Assembly: GCA_013076295.1 (NCBI GenBank)
Contig: RQOL01000863.1
Span: 682,001 to 746,000, forward strand
DNA length: 64,000 nt
Direction of reading: 5' to 3'
From: Sanderia malayensis
Lineage: Eukaryota; Cnidaria; Scyphozoa; Semaeostomeae; Pelagiidae
The position numbers and the translations under genes are program-made. This document shows positions 34,901 through 47,329 of this stretch, piece by piece. Under the pieces are notes generated by a model, which was not told the DNA's origin, made no database searches, and saw only the letters and a program-made list of their open reading frames with translations. How positions within the stretch are numbered: the first letter of the stretch is position 1; each line of letters starts with the position of its first letter.

Positions 34901-37900
34901 GACATTCCTGGATGGTTTTTGGAAAGGTTTCCCTATCTTCGTTATCTGTAAGTTGTAGAGTCTCTGTAATTTTATGTCTTTCCTGTTTTTTGTGAAGGTG
35001 GACTGCCTCATTTTGTAAGCATATTTGCAATAATATCTTTATAACACGCTATTGCAGGTATATTTTCCCAGATTGGGCAATGACTTTTTGCTCTTTATCG
35101 ATGCCAGATTGTGAGACAATAATATTGCCTGATTGATTTTCTTAATAAATTATTGATTTCTCTGTTTTCAGGCGCTTGTCCCACAACCACCTTACAAGGG
35201 TTCCAGACTTAAGCAAACTAAGAAACCTGAACACATTGTAAGCAAAATAGAAAATTCTCATCACTATAGAAGTAGCAGTGGTCTACCTGGGTATTTTGAC
35301 AATTTTGTACATTTCCATACCGATTGCTAAACCCATATCTATTTTGGTTTTTCAGAGTCTTATCTGCAAACAACATAAAGAGCATCAGAGCTAATACCTT
35401 TACTGCAAACCAAAAGTTAAAAACACTGTAAGTTGCATTTTATCAAAATCAAGAAGCATGAATTTATTTACAAAAACTTGTTTGGCAGAATCTATAAGGT
35501 TTTCTGAATTGGTTGTTCTTTCTGTAGCTTTTTAGACCATAACAGACTTTGTACAGTTCCATCACAAGCAATACATTCATTGAAAAGACTACAAACATTG
35601 TAAGTATTTAGATTTATCGTTTGGGTTTATGTTGTTTTCACATGTTGTTGTTGGTTTTGGTGCTGAAGAATTGTCTCTCTTTATTTGTTTTTGGTATAGA
35701 TTTTTATTTTTCTTGTTTCTTTCGATTATGAAATTTACCATGATAAGTTCATTTGCCTAATAATAAAGAATGTATCCGAGCTATAGGGTTAAGATTTATG
35801 TGTTTGTTGGTTTGGATGTGAAAGCTTGTTTTGGAATGGGGGTGGGTTGTACTAATTAATTAGAGGTGGGTTGTCCATAAGGCAGGCAGATGTAGTATTG
35901 TTCAACACACAATTTTGATATTCCCCAGGTCATTGGAATCAAACAGAATTAGGAAAGTAGCAAGAGCATCCTTTTTTGGTCTTTCTTCCCTCTTTATGTT
36001 GTAAGTTTGAACTTCAGCACCTTCATCGTTTATTTGATGGTTGTGTTAATTTAAAAATCTATATTCCTGTTGTTTTGTTAGGTCGCTTGAGTCAAATAAG
36101 ATACGAAAAGTAAACAAAGGTGCATTCACTGGCCTATCTTCGTTGTTGATACTGTAAGTAATTTAGTTTGATATGTTGTATTCTTTCTACAATTCTTCCA
36201 CCTTGTTAAGATTAATTTTTACAATTTTGTTTGGCTTTGTTAATAACTATCTGCAAGTCCACTGTTGTGAAGCTGAATTCATATGTATACTTTTGATTTG
36301 AGCATTTTCAATTTTAATTCATTCCATGTGTGAGGCTTGCAGTTTCTCCTTTGGTGACTTGCAGTAGATTATTATCAGTAGATAGAAAGATCTTCTTTCT
36401 ATTAAGTATGCTCAAACATAATCCATTCTATTCCCTTTTGTCCTCTGTATTTTGGTGTTGTTTTCCTCTGCCACTTTTCTATCATATTGTTCACTTGCAG
36501 GAAATTGAATTCAAACAATGTGAAAGCATTGCATTCTTCTGCTCTCAAAGGACTTCACTCGTTGACAACATTGTAAGTATCTATGTAATATTTGCCACTT
36601 GTAGTGAGGGATTATGCCTCCTTGTATAAAGTCCCCATCCTAGAAGCTACAATTTTTAATATGCTCCTGCCTAAAAATAGCAGTTTAGGATTAATTGTGA
36701 ATGATTTACTAATTGAAAACAACTAACTTTTACATACTTTATGTACATTAGTACATTTAGCTTCTTGTGGAATGTAGTTCTTATTGTTCAACTGTGTTAT
36801 TGTTTGTTTTCAGGCATTTGAAGAATAATAAGTTGAGGTCAATACCAACAGAGGCATTGAAACATTTAAAGAGATTATCAACCTTGTAAGTTTATTTCTC
36901 TGTCGCACATTTTATCAATCTACCCAATATCCCCTTGAACCTTTTTCTTTGTTGTGTCTGAGATTTGACTTCTATGGTTAACCTGAACATGTTTGCTTCT
37001 GCAGGACATTGGAGAGCAATAAGATTCAGAAAATCCCTCCGTATGCTTTCAGTGGTTTTTCCTTGCTAAAATCCATGTAAGACATGTTTTGGTATATTGA
37101 ATTATTATTATTGTAGGTTTCAATAACTGTATTTCTCTCATTAATGGAATAAGCAACTTTTCTCTCATATACTACTTTTGTACCTGCTTGAATAAATTCC
37201 CCCACTAAACATCACTGCAATTAATCAATGTTCTACCATGCCGACCATGCCACCTTCCACACAGAAAAATAAGATATAAAATGTTTCTTCTCTTCCAAGG
37301 CTACTCTCAAAGATATACTGTCCAATTCCGTTGAAATTAACGAAACTTTGAACTGATTTTTTAGAGATGTTTGGAACAGAAATTTCTTGACTGAAGTGGC
37401 ATACACAGCATTTAGTAACATGGCGTCATTGACCAAGCTGTAAGTAATGTGTGTATTTTCAAATATCATGTAGCTGGGGCAGTGCGTAATACAAGTTGCT
37501 TGATTCTAGTGCTTGCTTTTTATTTAGTAAAATTGAATGTAACAATGGAGCAACCAAGCTGGATCAATTTCCAGATTTGACTGGCACATTGAATTTAAAA
37601 GAACTGTAAGTTTTGTATTTAATAATAATTTTGCTTTTTGTGATTTTGAGCTCATTATTATCCACACAGCTAAAATTTGGGCATTATAAATGGCTTTTAC
37701 GATACATTTTCATCCTTAAATAGACAGTAAAATAGATGAGATTGTAGCTTTAATTCTAATTTACTTTCTTATTGTTGTAGGGATTTGACGTACTGTAATC
37801 TGCCAAGTATGCCTGAGAACTTCTGCACTAACCGGAGCAGTCTAATAACATTGTAAGCACGTTTAAATTAATTACTAAATTAGAGGCTTGTTATTTAGCT

Positions 37901-40676
37901 GTAAATGTATGAAGGCAGAAATGCTTTAGATACCAAGTAATACACAACACTCATGTTGCAACATGCAACAATGCAAGGTGATCATCTTCAGGGATGTGTA
38001 AACCTTACCCACAGAGTAATTGTAGCTTTTAGTAAGTTATTGTATAATTGCATCCGTTTCAGAGACATGTTATCGAACAGGCTGAAGAAAATCCCAAACA
38101 TGAAGGGTTGTAAAAACTTGAAATTCTTGTAAGTACATGTTTTTGATGTCTTGGTTTTAACTGTAGGGCAGGTTGTTAGTAAGAATGCTTTTGCAATATC
38201 ATAATTGAAGGAGATTTTACCCCTCTCCCATTTCCGGAAAAAAGGGCTTTGAAGTGATATCTAGTGGAGCGTTGAAATATAAATTCTCTTCTTGCGTTGC
38301 ATGCAGATTATTATGCTTATTAACACGCTATGTAATCCTCTTAATCATTGCTTGAATCTCTGGTTGTCATTTTTTGAAGGGACTTGGAGCATAATCAAAT
38401 AGAGTCACTTGGGAACAATTTGGAGGGTTTGAAAGCTTTACTTGACCTGTACGTATTTATCTATGTATGAAGGACCTGCTTTAACAGTTTCATTGGCTAC
38501 CTTACCAATAAAGCCCGCCTTGAAGTCATGAATTTGTCTTTCTTTTTCAGTGATGCCGGACATAATCACATAAACATGATAGAGGAGAGAACTTTTTACG
38601 GATTGCGAAATCTTGATTTGTTGTATGTCGTCTGGTTTACATTTATTGCATTTTTATCTGTTCCTAATAGTCTCACTTGAGAACATTTGAGATTTTTATT
38701 TGTTGAACTTTTTATCATAAAGGTATAGTCAGCAACACAGATAGCAAGCGCATTTTGTTTATGTTATATTCATCTGAACATTTGATATTTCGATTTATAG
38801 AGACTTGTCGCACAATTTGGTTAAAGAGATTCATCCAAGGGCATTTGAAAGCTTCAAACATTTAAAGAGATTGTAAGTTGTGTTTACCATCGATGATCAC
38901 TTTACCATTACACATTGTACCGTTGATATTTTGAACCACCAAGCAACCGAATAAAATAGTTTGTTGTGTCTGAGTTTAGGAATGTTTCACTGCGAAGAGC
39001 TGCAACCGGTGTTCATGGTAAGCTCGTCTTTGTTGATTTTCAGGTCACTTGAAAGCAACAAGCTTAAACATCTTCCAACTTTGGGTCTTCACACATTGAC
39101 GCACATCAACACTAGAGGTAACATTGACATGATTGAATTTCCTGAACACAGTCTTTTGCCGAGCATCAAAAAACTCGTTTTACATTACCCCTATCATTGC
39201 TGCTACTATCGAAGAAAGCAGATCTCAGAAGAAGAGTCGGTTGTTACCAAGGCACTGCATTCTTGGGTTTTTACTTGGTCGTGGGGTAATGACACTGCCG
39301 ATACAAACTCATCTTGGGCGCCTATTGACACTATTGGAGACAGTAATGGTCAGATTGAGCCAATGTTACCATTGAATAGTACAGTTATTGACGATGATTC
39401 CGAACAGACAGTTCCGGACATGATGGACCCGGGTGATGAATTGAAGAAAACCCTTCTCGAATGCCAACCACAGCCCAATGTTTTTTATCCTTGTGATAAT
39501 CTTATGACGAAACAATGGCTGCGAATTTGCGTCTGGTTTGTTTTCTTGCTTGCATTGATCGGTAACAGTATTGTTCTGTTTGTGATATTCGCAAATTGCT
39601 CCAAGTTCGATGTGCAGAGATTCCTTACCCTGAATCTGGCATTTGCCGACTTGATGCTTGGCATCTACCTTGGATTTTTGGCTGTTGTCGACATTGTAAC
39701 GTATGGGAATTTTCGCGCGAAAGCGCTTCAATGGCAATTCAGCCCGTCTTGCAAAGCGGCTGGCTTCATTGCAGTTCTCGCAAGCGAGTTGTCCGTCTTC
39801 ACGCTGACCGTTATCACCGTGGAGCGGTTCATAACAATCAAGTACTCGATGTACATCCACAAGCAGATGAGTGTTACCAAAGCTGTTATCATAATGATAT
39901 TCGGATGGATTTTTTGCATTGTCTTGGCACTTTTGCCAATTATACGGATTAACACAGAAAAAGGTACTATACATTTCAGCGACTACACCAAGTATAGCGT
40001 GTGCCTGCCGTTTGATATTCCAGAGAAAGAATCACCCGCACACATGACGTCAATGGTTTATTTGTCGTTTGTTCTGTTCTTTAACATCATCGCATTTAGT
40101 GTCATCGTGTTTTGTTACATCAAGATATTCTTATCTGTGCGTGGGTCTGGCGCGTTTAACTCGGGCGATTCGCGTGTTGCTAAGAGGGTTGCCTTGCTTG
40201 TTTTCACTGATTTCGCTTGTTGGTTTCCCATCTGCATTGTTGCCTTGACGGCCGTCTACGGCTCGCCCGTCATCAAGGACCTTTGGCTGACGAAAGTGTT
40301 CACCGTGTTTATATTACCATTGAACGCGTGTGCCAACCCGTTCCTCTACGCCATATTCACCAAGCAATTCCACAAAGACTGTTGGGCAATGTACCGTCAA
40401 ATGAAGATCCCTGGAATCAGCTTTAGCGATCGCGTCAACCGAAAGTTGGGTAGCAATTCGTCAAAGCTTCGACCGAAGTATCAGGCGTTTCGTCGCGGCT
40501 CATCGTGCTCCTTTCCCATTGGTCGGCGCAGCTCAACTCGGTGCGATGAACTTCGCATGAGCTCTCGCTCGACGTACAAGACTCCAATGAATACTGACGA
40601 TGAGCGAGAACGAGGAGAAAAAGACGAACGAGACGACAGAATGACCGAGTTTCACGAGAAAGTAACGTGCCTGTAA
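28945..40676 (+). CDS. Leucine-rich-repeat G-protein-coupled receptor (LGR)
   Basis: Eighteen exons, every intron in phase 2, join to 992 codons: 28945-29138, 34873-34947, 35172-35237, 35356-35427, 35528-35599, 35929-36000, 36082-36153, 36501-36572, 36814-36885, 37005-37076, 37365-37439, 37528-37605, 37781-37852, 38063-38128, 38380-38448, 38551-38622, 38801-38872, 39044-40676. Residues 1-20 are a signal peptide and about 28-40 a Cys-rich LRR cap (FCPAKCHC). Sixteen exons of 66-78 nt each encode one leucine-rich repeat, and a further repeat opens exon 18. The hinge holds YPYHCCYYR (about 497-505), the HCC motif of LGRs. Seven membrane segments start near 605 (GNSIVLFVI) with VERF at about 707-710 in the DRY position. 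The tail is Ser/Arg-rich. LGRs bind glycoprotein hormones, bursicon or R-spondins at the cell surface; about 17 repeats favours the type B (LGR4-6/bursicon-receptor-like) class. Intron 1 is 5.7 kb and carries several MITEs. Confidence 0.95.
30842..31231. mobile_element. CACGTTTT MITE (390 bp) in LGR intron 1
   Basis: CACGTTTTTTTTTTATAAGA on the left and the inverted tcttatataaaagaaaacgtg on the right are flanked by TA on both sides. Internal AAAGTTTCTTAA units repeat on both arms. Same style as the elements at 16032 and 42058. Confidence 0.8.
31395..31787 (-). other. Unrecognised 130-codon ORF antisense in LGR intron 1
   Basis: A minus-strand open frame with fairly balanced composition (DICLLCQDLGLINRVKKHEH, later ISILGVKECWIG) and its own stop. 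I cannot name a family. It may be an exon of a nested gene, a retrocopy fragment, or chance in AT-rich DNA. No splice partner was found. Confidence 0.3.
32570..32754. mobile_element. Tigger/pogo-like MITE, 185 bp
   Basis: Starts CAGTCAACTCTGTCTAATTC and ends with the complement-like gttcgaactatgcagatttgactg, with TA on each side. CAGTCAA ends and a TA target are typical of pogo/Tigger members of the Tc1/mariner superfamily. Internal GTTCGAA repeats lie on both arms. No ORF. Confidence 0.75.
33522..33878. mobile_element. Decayed CCGTAGATCC palindromic MITE
   Basis: The left end CCGTAGATCCTCGAGTAA after TA and the right end gggctaattcgcggatttct belong to the family of 26865-27326. A CCGTATTTCCTCTAATTAGC start inside (about 33689) suggests a second insertion. 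Boundaries are approximate. Confidence 0.5.
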
Positions 40677-42057
40677 GCTGTCTTTTGTTGCAATCATGTG
40701 ACATCAGTGATGCTGTTACCCGAGACGACACGGCTTGGAATTCGACCACAGTCAGTTTTGCAATTGAACTGGTGTTGTCGTTGCAAGATTGGCATTTTGG
40801 AAGGGGCAGAACTTTCACTGGGTTGCGGAGGAGATGCAAGACGAACAGACACTGTATTACACATTGCTGTACATTTTGTATAAAGAAGGCTTGGGTGATC
40901 TGGCTTGCATCTCATTTCTGATTTCAATATTGCATTCAAATATGGATTCTGGATTTCGCACATCTTTCTTTTATAAGATAAAGACTATTTGCATCGCAGA
41001 AATCGCAAGGCTTGTACATGTCGCATGGAGATTTCTTTGTAGTTTTGGATGATTGGGTGAGAGGAAATAGATGAATTATGAATTTTGGTTTGGATTTGTT
41101 GCAGTGAGTAACTATAAGCTAGATTGTGTAAAAGACAGCTTTGTGTTTCGTTTTGAAATTTCGTTGCATTTAATTGTTGGAATGGTATCTATTCGCTTGG
41201 TTATTTGTCTAGCTGTCTTGTCACGGTTGGCAACAGCCTTTATAAACATTGTAAACAGCGTCTGTATTGTGCTGCTGCATTCTGTGTAAATAACTCTGAT
41301 ATAGAACATGAATTTGCGAGGACTGCCTCAGATGAGTTGAACTACCACGAATTTGTCTATCAAGAATTATGCATCTTGAATACTTCTTGGAATTTAGACC
41401 CGTGACTCATTTGTCCAACTCCTATTTTTTTTTTTAACTTATGTTTTGTAGAATGTTTTTAATGTTACTGATTTTATTACGTACGTTGTATTATATAAAC
41501 AGCTCCTTGCTATCCATGGGCTGCAGAGCTCTGACAGTGTTGTTTTGGGGTTGGTTTCAACGGTTGGTTTGTACCGTTCCCCGCTGTCAGTTTGGGGTTG
41601 TGATTTGCCACACATTTTAGCACATTTCGGCGGAATATCTTATTGTTAGCTTGAACTTATGATGATATTGAAGACCCTTTCCGTCCAAAAGAGAGATGAT
41701 TTGGTCTTTTGCCTGCGAGTGCTATTTGTATAAATGTATAGTTATGTTTTTCTGCTTACAATGATAGTTATGTAACTTTTTAATACTTAAAAGCCATGAA
41801 TATAGTGTCTCTTTGTACATAGGAATTAATAAAATCGTTTATTAAAAGGCAAATATTTTTAACCACATCTGATAAATTCAAGTATTTTTATACGTATATT
41901 TCTATGTAGATGAGAGGTAATGCAATGTAAAATCTGTGATTCTGATTTATATGGTATTCTTTATTGCGCAATGTATCTTTGTTTTGTTATCAGCCATTGT
42001 GACAAAAGTGGATTACAAGTGGACCTGATTATATCATAGATTACATGGAAGAAGTTG
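40677..42057 (+). other. LGR 3' UTR and downstream spacer
   Basis: AT-rich sequence with no gene. The AATAAA at 41828-41833 would give a 3' UTR of about 1.2 kb. The short ORFs are not conserved in style and overlap the UTR. Confidence 0.55.
41828..41833 (+). terminator. Candidate LGR polyadenylation signal
   Basis: AATAAA in an AT-rich stretch 1.15 kb after the LGR stop codon. Confidence 0.45.
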
Positions 42058-42465
42058 CACGTTTTTTTATATAAGAAACCGCTTTATAAGAAACTCACTG
42101 GTGAAAGGCCAACAAATTTAAGAAACTTTCACTGGTAAATGAAAAATCATGAAAACTAAATAAATGAAAACTTTTCAATTTTTTACTCTTGTTTGAAATA
42201 TGGAAGATTAACCACTGTGCATGGTAATATCAATATTAAGGGAGTAGATTGATGTTATTGATTAATGTTAGATGAACAACTATATTAAATCGATTTTCCA
42301 GCCCAACCTTACTTTTCACTTGTTTTCCGATGTTTTTGGTTCTATGCGGGCGCTTTTCAAATATCCAATTAAGAAACTTTTACTGGTAAAATGTGTCAAA
42401 AATGCCCCGAAATTAAGAAACTTTCACCGGTGAAGCTTTAGCCAGGTTTCTTATAAAAAAACGTG
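42058..42465. mobile_element. CACGTTTT MITE, 408 bp
   Basis: Ends CACGTTTTTTTATATAAGAA and ttcttataaaaaaacgtg are inverted, and repeated AAGAAACTTTCACTGGT units fill the arms. Flanks are TG on both sides rather than TA. Confidence 0.75.
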
Positions 42466-42948
42466 TGCCTTCTCCAGCCGAAGTCACGCCTTTACAGCTT
42501 ATTCTTTCTGTTTTTCACATTTCGGCTTATAATGAAGTCGTTTTTGTCCATGCATCAACATTCAACTGTCGGAATTTACGCGCATCCTTGAAAACGTGCG
42601 CGCATGCGTAACACAAACAGTGTATATAAAGGAAAAAGTCGTTCTTTTCGGTGTGATTTTTTCACGTGACACTTTCTTCCTTGTTATATCAAGAGGGTTA
42701 AGCAATGCTTTTGTTTTGTACAAAACAAGAATGTCTTTGGTGTTTGCTGTATGGCAAGCATATTGAGTGGATGCTTCTCCCTGTATTCATACTGTAAGCG
42801 AACTCTGACAAGATATCAAGTGTGACGCGAGATTTTTATAATGAGCTCAAAAACTCTTCTGTCAGCTTGATATTTTGTGTTCCTATTTACAAGTTCGAGA
42901 GATGTCCTGGTTTTGCTCCAAAACAATACTTGCTTGTTTTCGTTACTA

Positions 42949-45900
42949 CTACTCGATGTAAATACCGTAGACCTTAACTTCGCACAATCGGAAGTTCACT
43001 TGTTTTAATAACTGTATTGTGACGTATCTTGCAATAGTGTTAGGTGGACACAAGTACTTTTCACCAGCGTCCGCTTTTACGGTGACACCTTGAGCGCAAT
43101 GCGGGTTGTCCAATCCGTTATTCAAGCCACTTTTTCCTGCTCGTATATCTATCGGACTCGTATCCTCAATCACAATCACAATGATTCCCGTAACAAGTGC
43201 TTGTCTTGTGAGGTCTACATTCCACCACGGGCTAGCATCCGCATTAGTAAGTGCAGTTTGATCTAATATTTTCATTTCATTGCCATCATTGGCACGATGT
43301 GCTCCATAGGAACCGAAAGTACTCGACTGTTTTGAGGGTTTACCCACAGCCAGATTTTGAACACCTAAAATTTGAAGTATGCAGTACTTTAGATAATATG
43401 AAACGGCATATGCCGCATAACTTTGTTTATGTGTTGTTCGTATGGTTATTTGAGTAATAATGAGGTTATTTGAGGAAATCTTTATGGCTGACTTGCTGAC
43501 TTTTTGGGGCGGAACGGTCGCATTTAACTTGCTAGAAGGTCTTTCCAAAAAGTAAGTCTTAAATCGAATTTGTTAATTAGGCAAGACTCAAACAGGCTTG
43601 CCTTTTTAGGGAAAAGGCGAGTTTGTTTAGAGGTTTGTTTAGAGGTTTATTCAGGGTGATTGCTTTGCCACATTGCAACCGGAGCAGCCTGCTCCACTAC
43701 TCGTATGTTTGGGTTTGTAAATGAAGAAAGCGTTTATAAAAACGCAATATACTTACGTGTAGAGCCACAAAGAGGCTCATCTAGTATTTCCTGATGTGTC
43801 TTGCAACTGTAGCAACGGTATCCTTTTGGGTCGCAAGTATCAATGCACCATTGATCTTTTTTACAGGAATTTATCCTTTTACACATACTACCTATCTGCA
43901 ACGATAAGTAAGATGGAATTGCAAGTTTTGCTGATACACTGAACAAGCTTTAGAGTGAATGTTATTTCGAATATCAGACAGAACGCACAACAGATAGATT
44001 GCTGCGACAAGGCAAGGTATGTACACCGAACAATACCATACAGCGTATTTTCTCGATTAGGTTTTGCGCAGTGTTGAATTCGCGTACACGAAAAAGTAGA
44101 CAGAATGATACAACAATTCAGTTCAAAAGAAAATATATTTCTGAACGTTACTCTTGACTAAAAGTAACTTTTTTATAAGAATGGGTCTTCATACTGGCGC
44201 TCTTTTGAGAAATCTATAATCCCAGCCCTCTTAAACCCTTTGACAGCTATATCAGGTCGGTATGGCATGCGGTCATAAAAAGATGTCAACCACTTTGCCT
44301 GTATCGGCTTCAAAATACTGATTTTCAAGTCTACTTTTACTTGTTCTGCTTCGCAACCACTTTCAATTTACTGCTGGACTTATTTTTGCGAAAACGTTTC
44401 TAAATTTTGCCTACATTGTTTGGCTTGTGTGAGCACTGGTTTTCATATTTGCGCCAAAGAAGATATGGGCGTGGTCACAAGAAACTTCTTTAAATCTGTC
44501 GCACCAGAGAGGATTTTCGACAATATTAAAGAGAAAGTGAGCTCTTACTATACCGAACCGGATCAAATTAAATTCAACGACCGAGATTTTAGTGATATTG
44601 ACTTTTAAAGTAATAAAAAGGTTTGTTATGTTTCAGCAAACAGCGTAAAATACTTTCTTGTTGAATTCATGACGATATTTTGCTTTTGCGTTTTGTGCAT
44701 GCCTGGCTTTTTTTACGCAGCTCAATTTTCGCGCAGTACTTAATTTCGCGCAGTCGGGGGTGCGATAAATAGTACAGCGCGAATTTAAATACACTTAACG
44801 TATAGAGTTTACTTTTTTGGGTACCGTATTTACTCGAGTGAGCGCCGCCCCGTATGAGCGCCGTAGTTATCTTTCCTGTAAATGCGGGGCTACCTCGGGA
44901 ATTTATTTCCTTCTATCAAAACACACTTAAGTGTTTCAAATTTGTATATTTTACTACTAAAAGATTGTTTAAAGAGTTTTTAAAAAGCGTCGCCCCCGAA
45001 TAAGCGCCGCATCAAAAGTACTGGAAATTAAATGAGTGCCGCGGCGCTCACTCGAGTAAATACTGTAGTTAGACATGAACACACGTTGCGCATTGTGCCC
45101 AACCTTCCTTCAAGTATCCGGTCAAAGGTTTTGGCACGGTCCGTTAAATCGTGACTATTTTCTGGAAAGAGGATAACTGTGAATAAAAAAACCACAACTA
45201 TCATATTTCCAACATTTGTATCCCAGCAATTTATAGATAGTGATAAAAGTAAGCACACACGTTGTTCTTAAAAGGTTATATTGTGAAATACATAATTGCC
45301 GATATTCTCTTTTAATCTCCTTGTACAGCTTGGCCTTTCAACCTGCTGCGGTGCATTCTCCGTCAACTTGTTTTTAGTTTTGGCAGTCAAACGAGTCCGC
45401 GCTTTGCTAAAAATACTACATACCCATGATGCTTCTTGTGTTTGAATTCGGGTTATTTCGTTTTATGTCAAACCGCCTACGTCTACATACTGTAGTCATG
45501 GCAATGTCCTGCAGAGACAGGTGATCACTTTGATGGTTCATACGAATAGACCAATCTAATAATTCAATACTTGATCAATTATAATTTGTATTAGATGAAT
45601 AGTGTTATTGCAACTCAGGATAACGTAATTCATCATTGTACTAGTGATTTTTGGTATTGTTTTCGACAAATTTTCGTCTGAGGTAGAGTGATACATGTGC
45701 ACGAAAGCTCTTGGGACACTTGCAAAAGTTTCCCAAGAACAGGCTATCAAAAACCCATTTCTAACCCTCCAATCCCACTGAGACAATTTTGTTCTCTGAA
45801 TCAGTTTCATGTGGCCAATGACATTTTGTCATCCATATTGCGCCACCCATGGGAATTTCTGTTGCGAAAACTAAACAATCTTCAAAAATTTCAAGATCTT

Positions 45901-47162
45901 TTTATAAATTTTGGACGGAGAGTTATAGTTTCGTATCTTTAGTCCTATTTATTTATAAATGCTAGAGAATACGTGCTGTTCTGTTTTAATTTGAGTCCAT
46001 TTGGGGAAATCAAAAATCGGTCCCCATCATCTTTATTCAGTTATTTCTATGGTCAAGAAGAAATGCTAACACAAGCCTTGATAAGTTTGACAACTTAGAA
46101 ACACGAATTCGGTTAGATTTGATGGGTGGTTAATCATAATTTGGATTTGCAAGAAGATCGACAAATGTTTACCAGTGATATCATTTGTCGGGTTTTATCT
46201 ATTAACGTATATAAATCTCTGACAATTTAAATCTTTCATGAATCGGACATTTACCAACTCTATCTTTCCATTTTCTTGAACAATACTCAATACATGACTC
46301 GTACGCTTGAACCCCCAACAGCACAGTAGGGACCGGTCACTTACAATTTGAGACATTGAGAATATAGCTATATAGAACATTGTATATAGTAAATCGTATT
46401 AAACTACCTTCGTTGTGTTGTAATCAGTTGAGTAATACAGCCAGCCATTGTGAGAATTTGCTGTGATTTTCATTTTCTCTTTTTCGACAGTGCTTCCATT
46501 GAGTTCACAGTTGTCCTTCCCTCCAGCCAACTTGTAATTGAGTGACATACAGTTATAGTTCTTGATGCATTCGAGCACGCACGCCGTGTAGTCACTTCTG
46601 GTGAATTTAGTGATGATATTATTCTGCAGTTTGAAGTTCATTATGGCCACGTTAAAGTCCGCTTCTTTCTTGCATGGCAGTCTCAAAATCCAGCAATCGA
46701 CCGTCAAGCAACTTACCATTACGCTGCAAAATAAACAGAAGTTATAGATCAGCATTGATATGATTAGGATTTCAATGAATAGCAAAAGAAGATATATTTT
46801 CCACGAGAGAATTCGACCATATCCCAATAATACCATTCCAGTATGAAAAATTGACAAGTGACGATTCTCCCATTATTTTTTTACCCTTCAGGTTTTTTAT
46901 TTAGCTAGTTTCCAGTTTCTGTCGTTGTCTCCAGCTGGTTAGATACAATGAAATTTCATTTATAATGAAGTCAGTTAGGTATGTAATGAAAATATATCAA
47001 ATTGAGCTTGTTGTCTTGACGAATTAAATATCTTGTCTCTTCGTTGAATCGCTTAACAGTACTAGTTGAGCAGGAGTGTTTATTTATAAGTGCATCCTTT
47101 CGAGAGATAGTAGAAACTTACCTGGTTGCTACAAGTAAAAATTTCAGTGCAACAAGACCCAT
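42949..47162 (-). CDS. Secreted PAN / Cys-rich / F-type lectin protein, paralogue A
   Basis: Four minus-strand exons join to 303 aa plus stop: 47162-47122, 46723-46408, 43895-43757, 43364-42949. All have GT/AG borders and matching phases (2, 0, 1). Exon 1 gives a signal peptide (MGLVALKFLLVATS). Exon 2, residues about 15-119, is a PAN/apple-like domain with CVLECIKNYNCMSLNY. Exon 3 is a short Cys-rich module (CKKDQWCIDTCDPKGYRCYSC). Exon 4 is an F-type lectin/fucolectin (FTP) domain: NLAVGKPSKQSS, SPWWNVDL, NNGLDNPHCAQG, CPPNTIARYVTIQL, LCEVKVYG. Such lectins bind fucose-bearing glycans in innate recognition; PAN domains bind protein or sugar. In the WWRVDL motif of known F-type lectins the sugar-binding Arg is Asn here, so the specificity may differ. 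A full-length gene with no breaks. Confidence 0.9.
44420..44608 (+). other. Possible 3' exon on the opposite strand of the PAN gene intron
   Basis: An open frame ends RNFFKSVAPERIFDNIKEKV...DRDFSDIDF-stop, with AATAAA-like sequence a few bases later (aagtaataaaaagg). The composition is protein-like but I do not recognise it, and it has no copy in unit B. It could be a terminal exon of a nested gene or chance. Confidence 0.25.
44824..45065. mobile_element. CCGTATTTAC palindromic MITE, 242 bp
   Basis: CCGTATTTACTCGAGTGAGC at the left and its near-complement gctcactcgagtaaatactg at the right, TA on both sides. Internal GAGCGCCGC and GCGCCGC units. It lies in the large intron of paralogue A and is absent from unit B. 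Confidence 0.85.
46407..46813. repeat. Near-identical tract shared with 52114-52520 (gene conversion)
   Basis: 407 aligned bases covering the PAN exon and about 90 bases of the preceding intron differ only at 46666 (T) versus 52373 (C), a silent AAA/AAG change. Sequence on both sides of the tract is clearly diverged. Confidence 0.9.
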
Positions 47163-47217
47163 TTCCGCAGCTCACAATCTTTGTGCTATCAGTTCACTTC
47201 ACAAATGTACGAGTGGG

Positions 47218-47224
47218 ATATAAA
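47218..47224 (-). promoter_or_regulatory. Possible TATA element of paralogue A
   Basis: On the minus strand TTTATAT lies about 55 bases before the start codon at 47162. The matching place in unit B lacks it. Spacing is plausible if the 5' UTR is short. Confidence 0.3.
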
Positions 47225-47329
47225 CGATGCAATGTATATTCAAGTATTCAATGGTAATTTGTACTCACAACAATACTTAATTATCGTAGGAGTGAATTAA
47301 TTAGTAATGCGATTGAAACAATTCGAATA

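Noticed and set aside
39366..39974. 202-codon minus-strand ORF
   Set aside because: Shadow of the conserved membrane domain exon of the LGR gene on the other strand.
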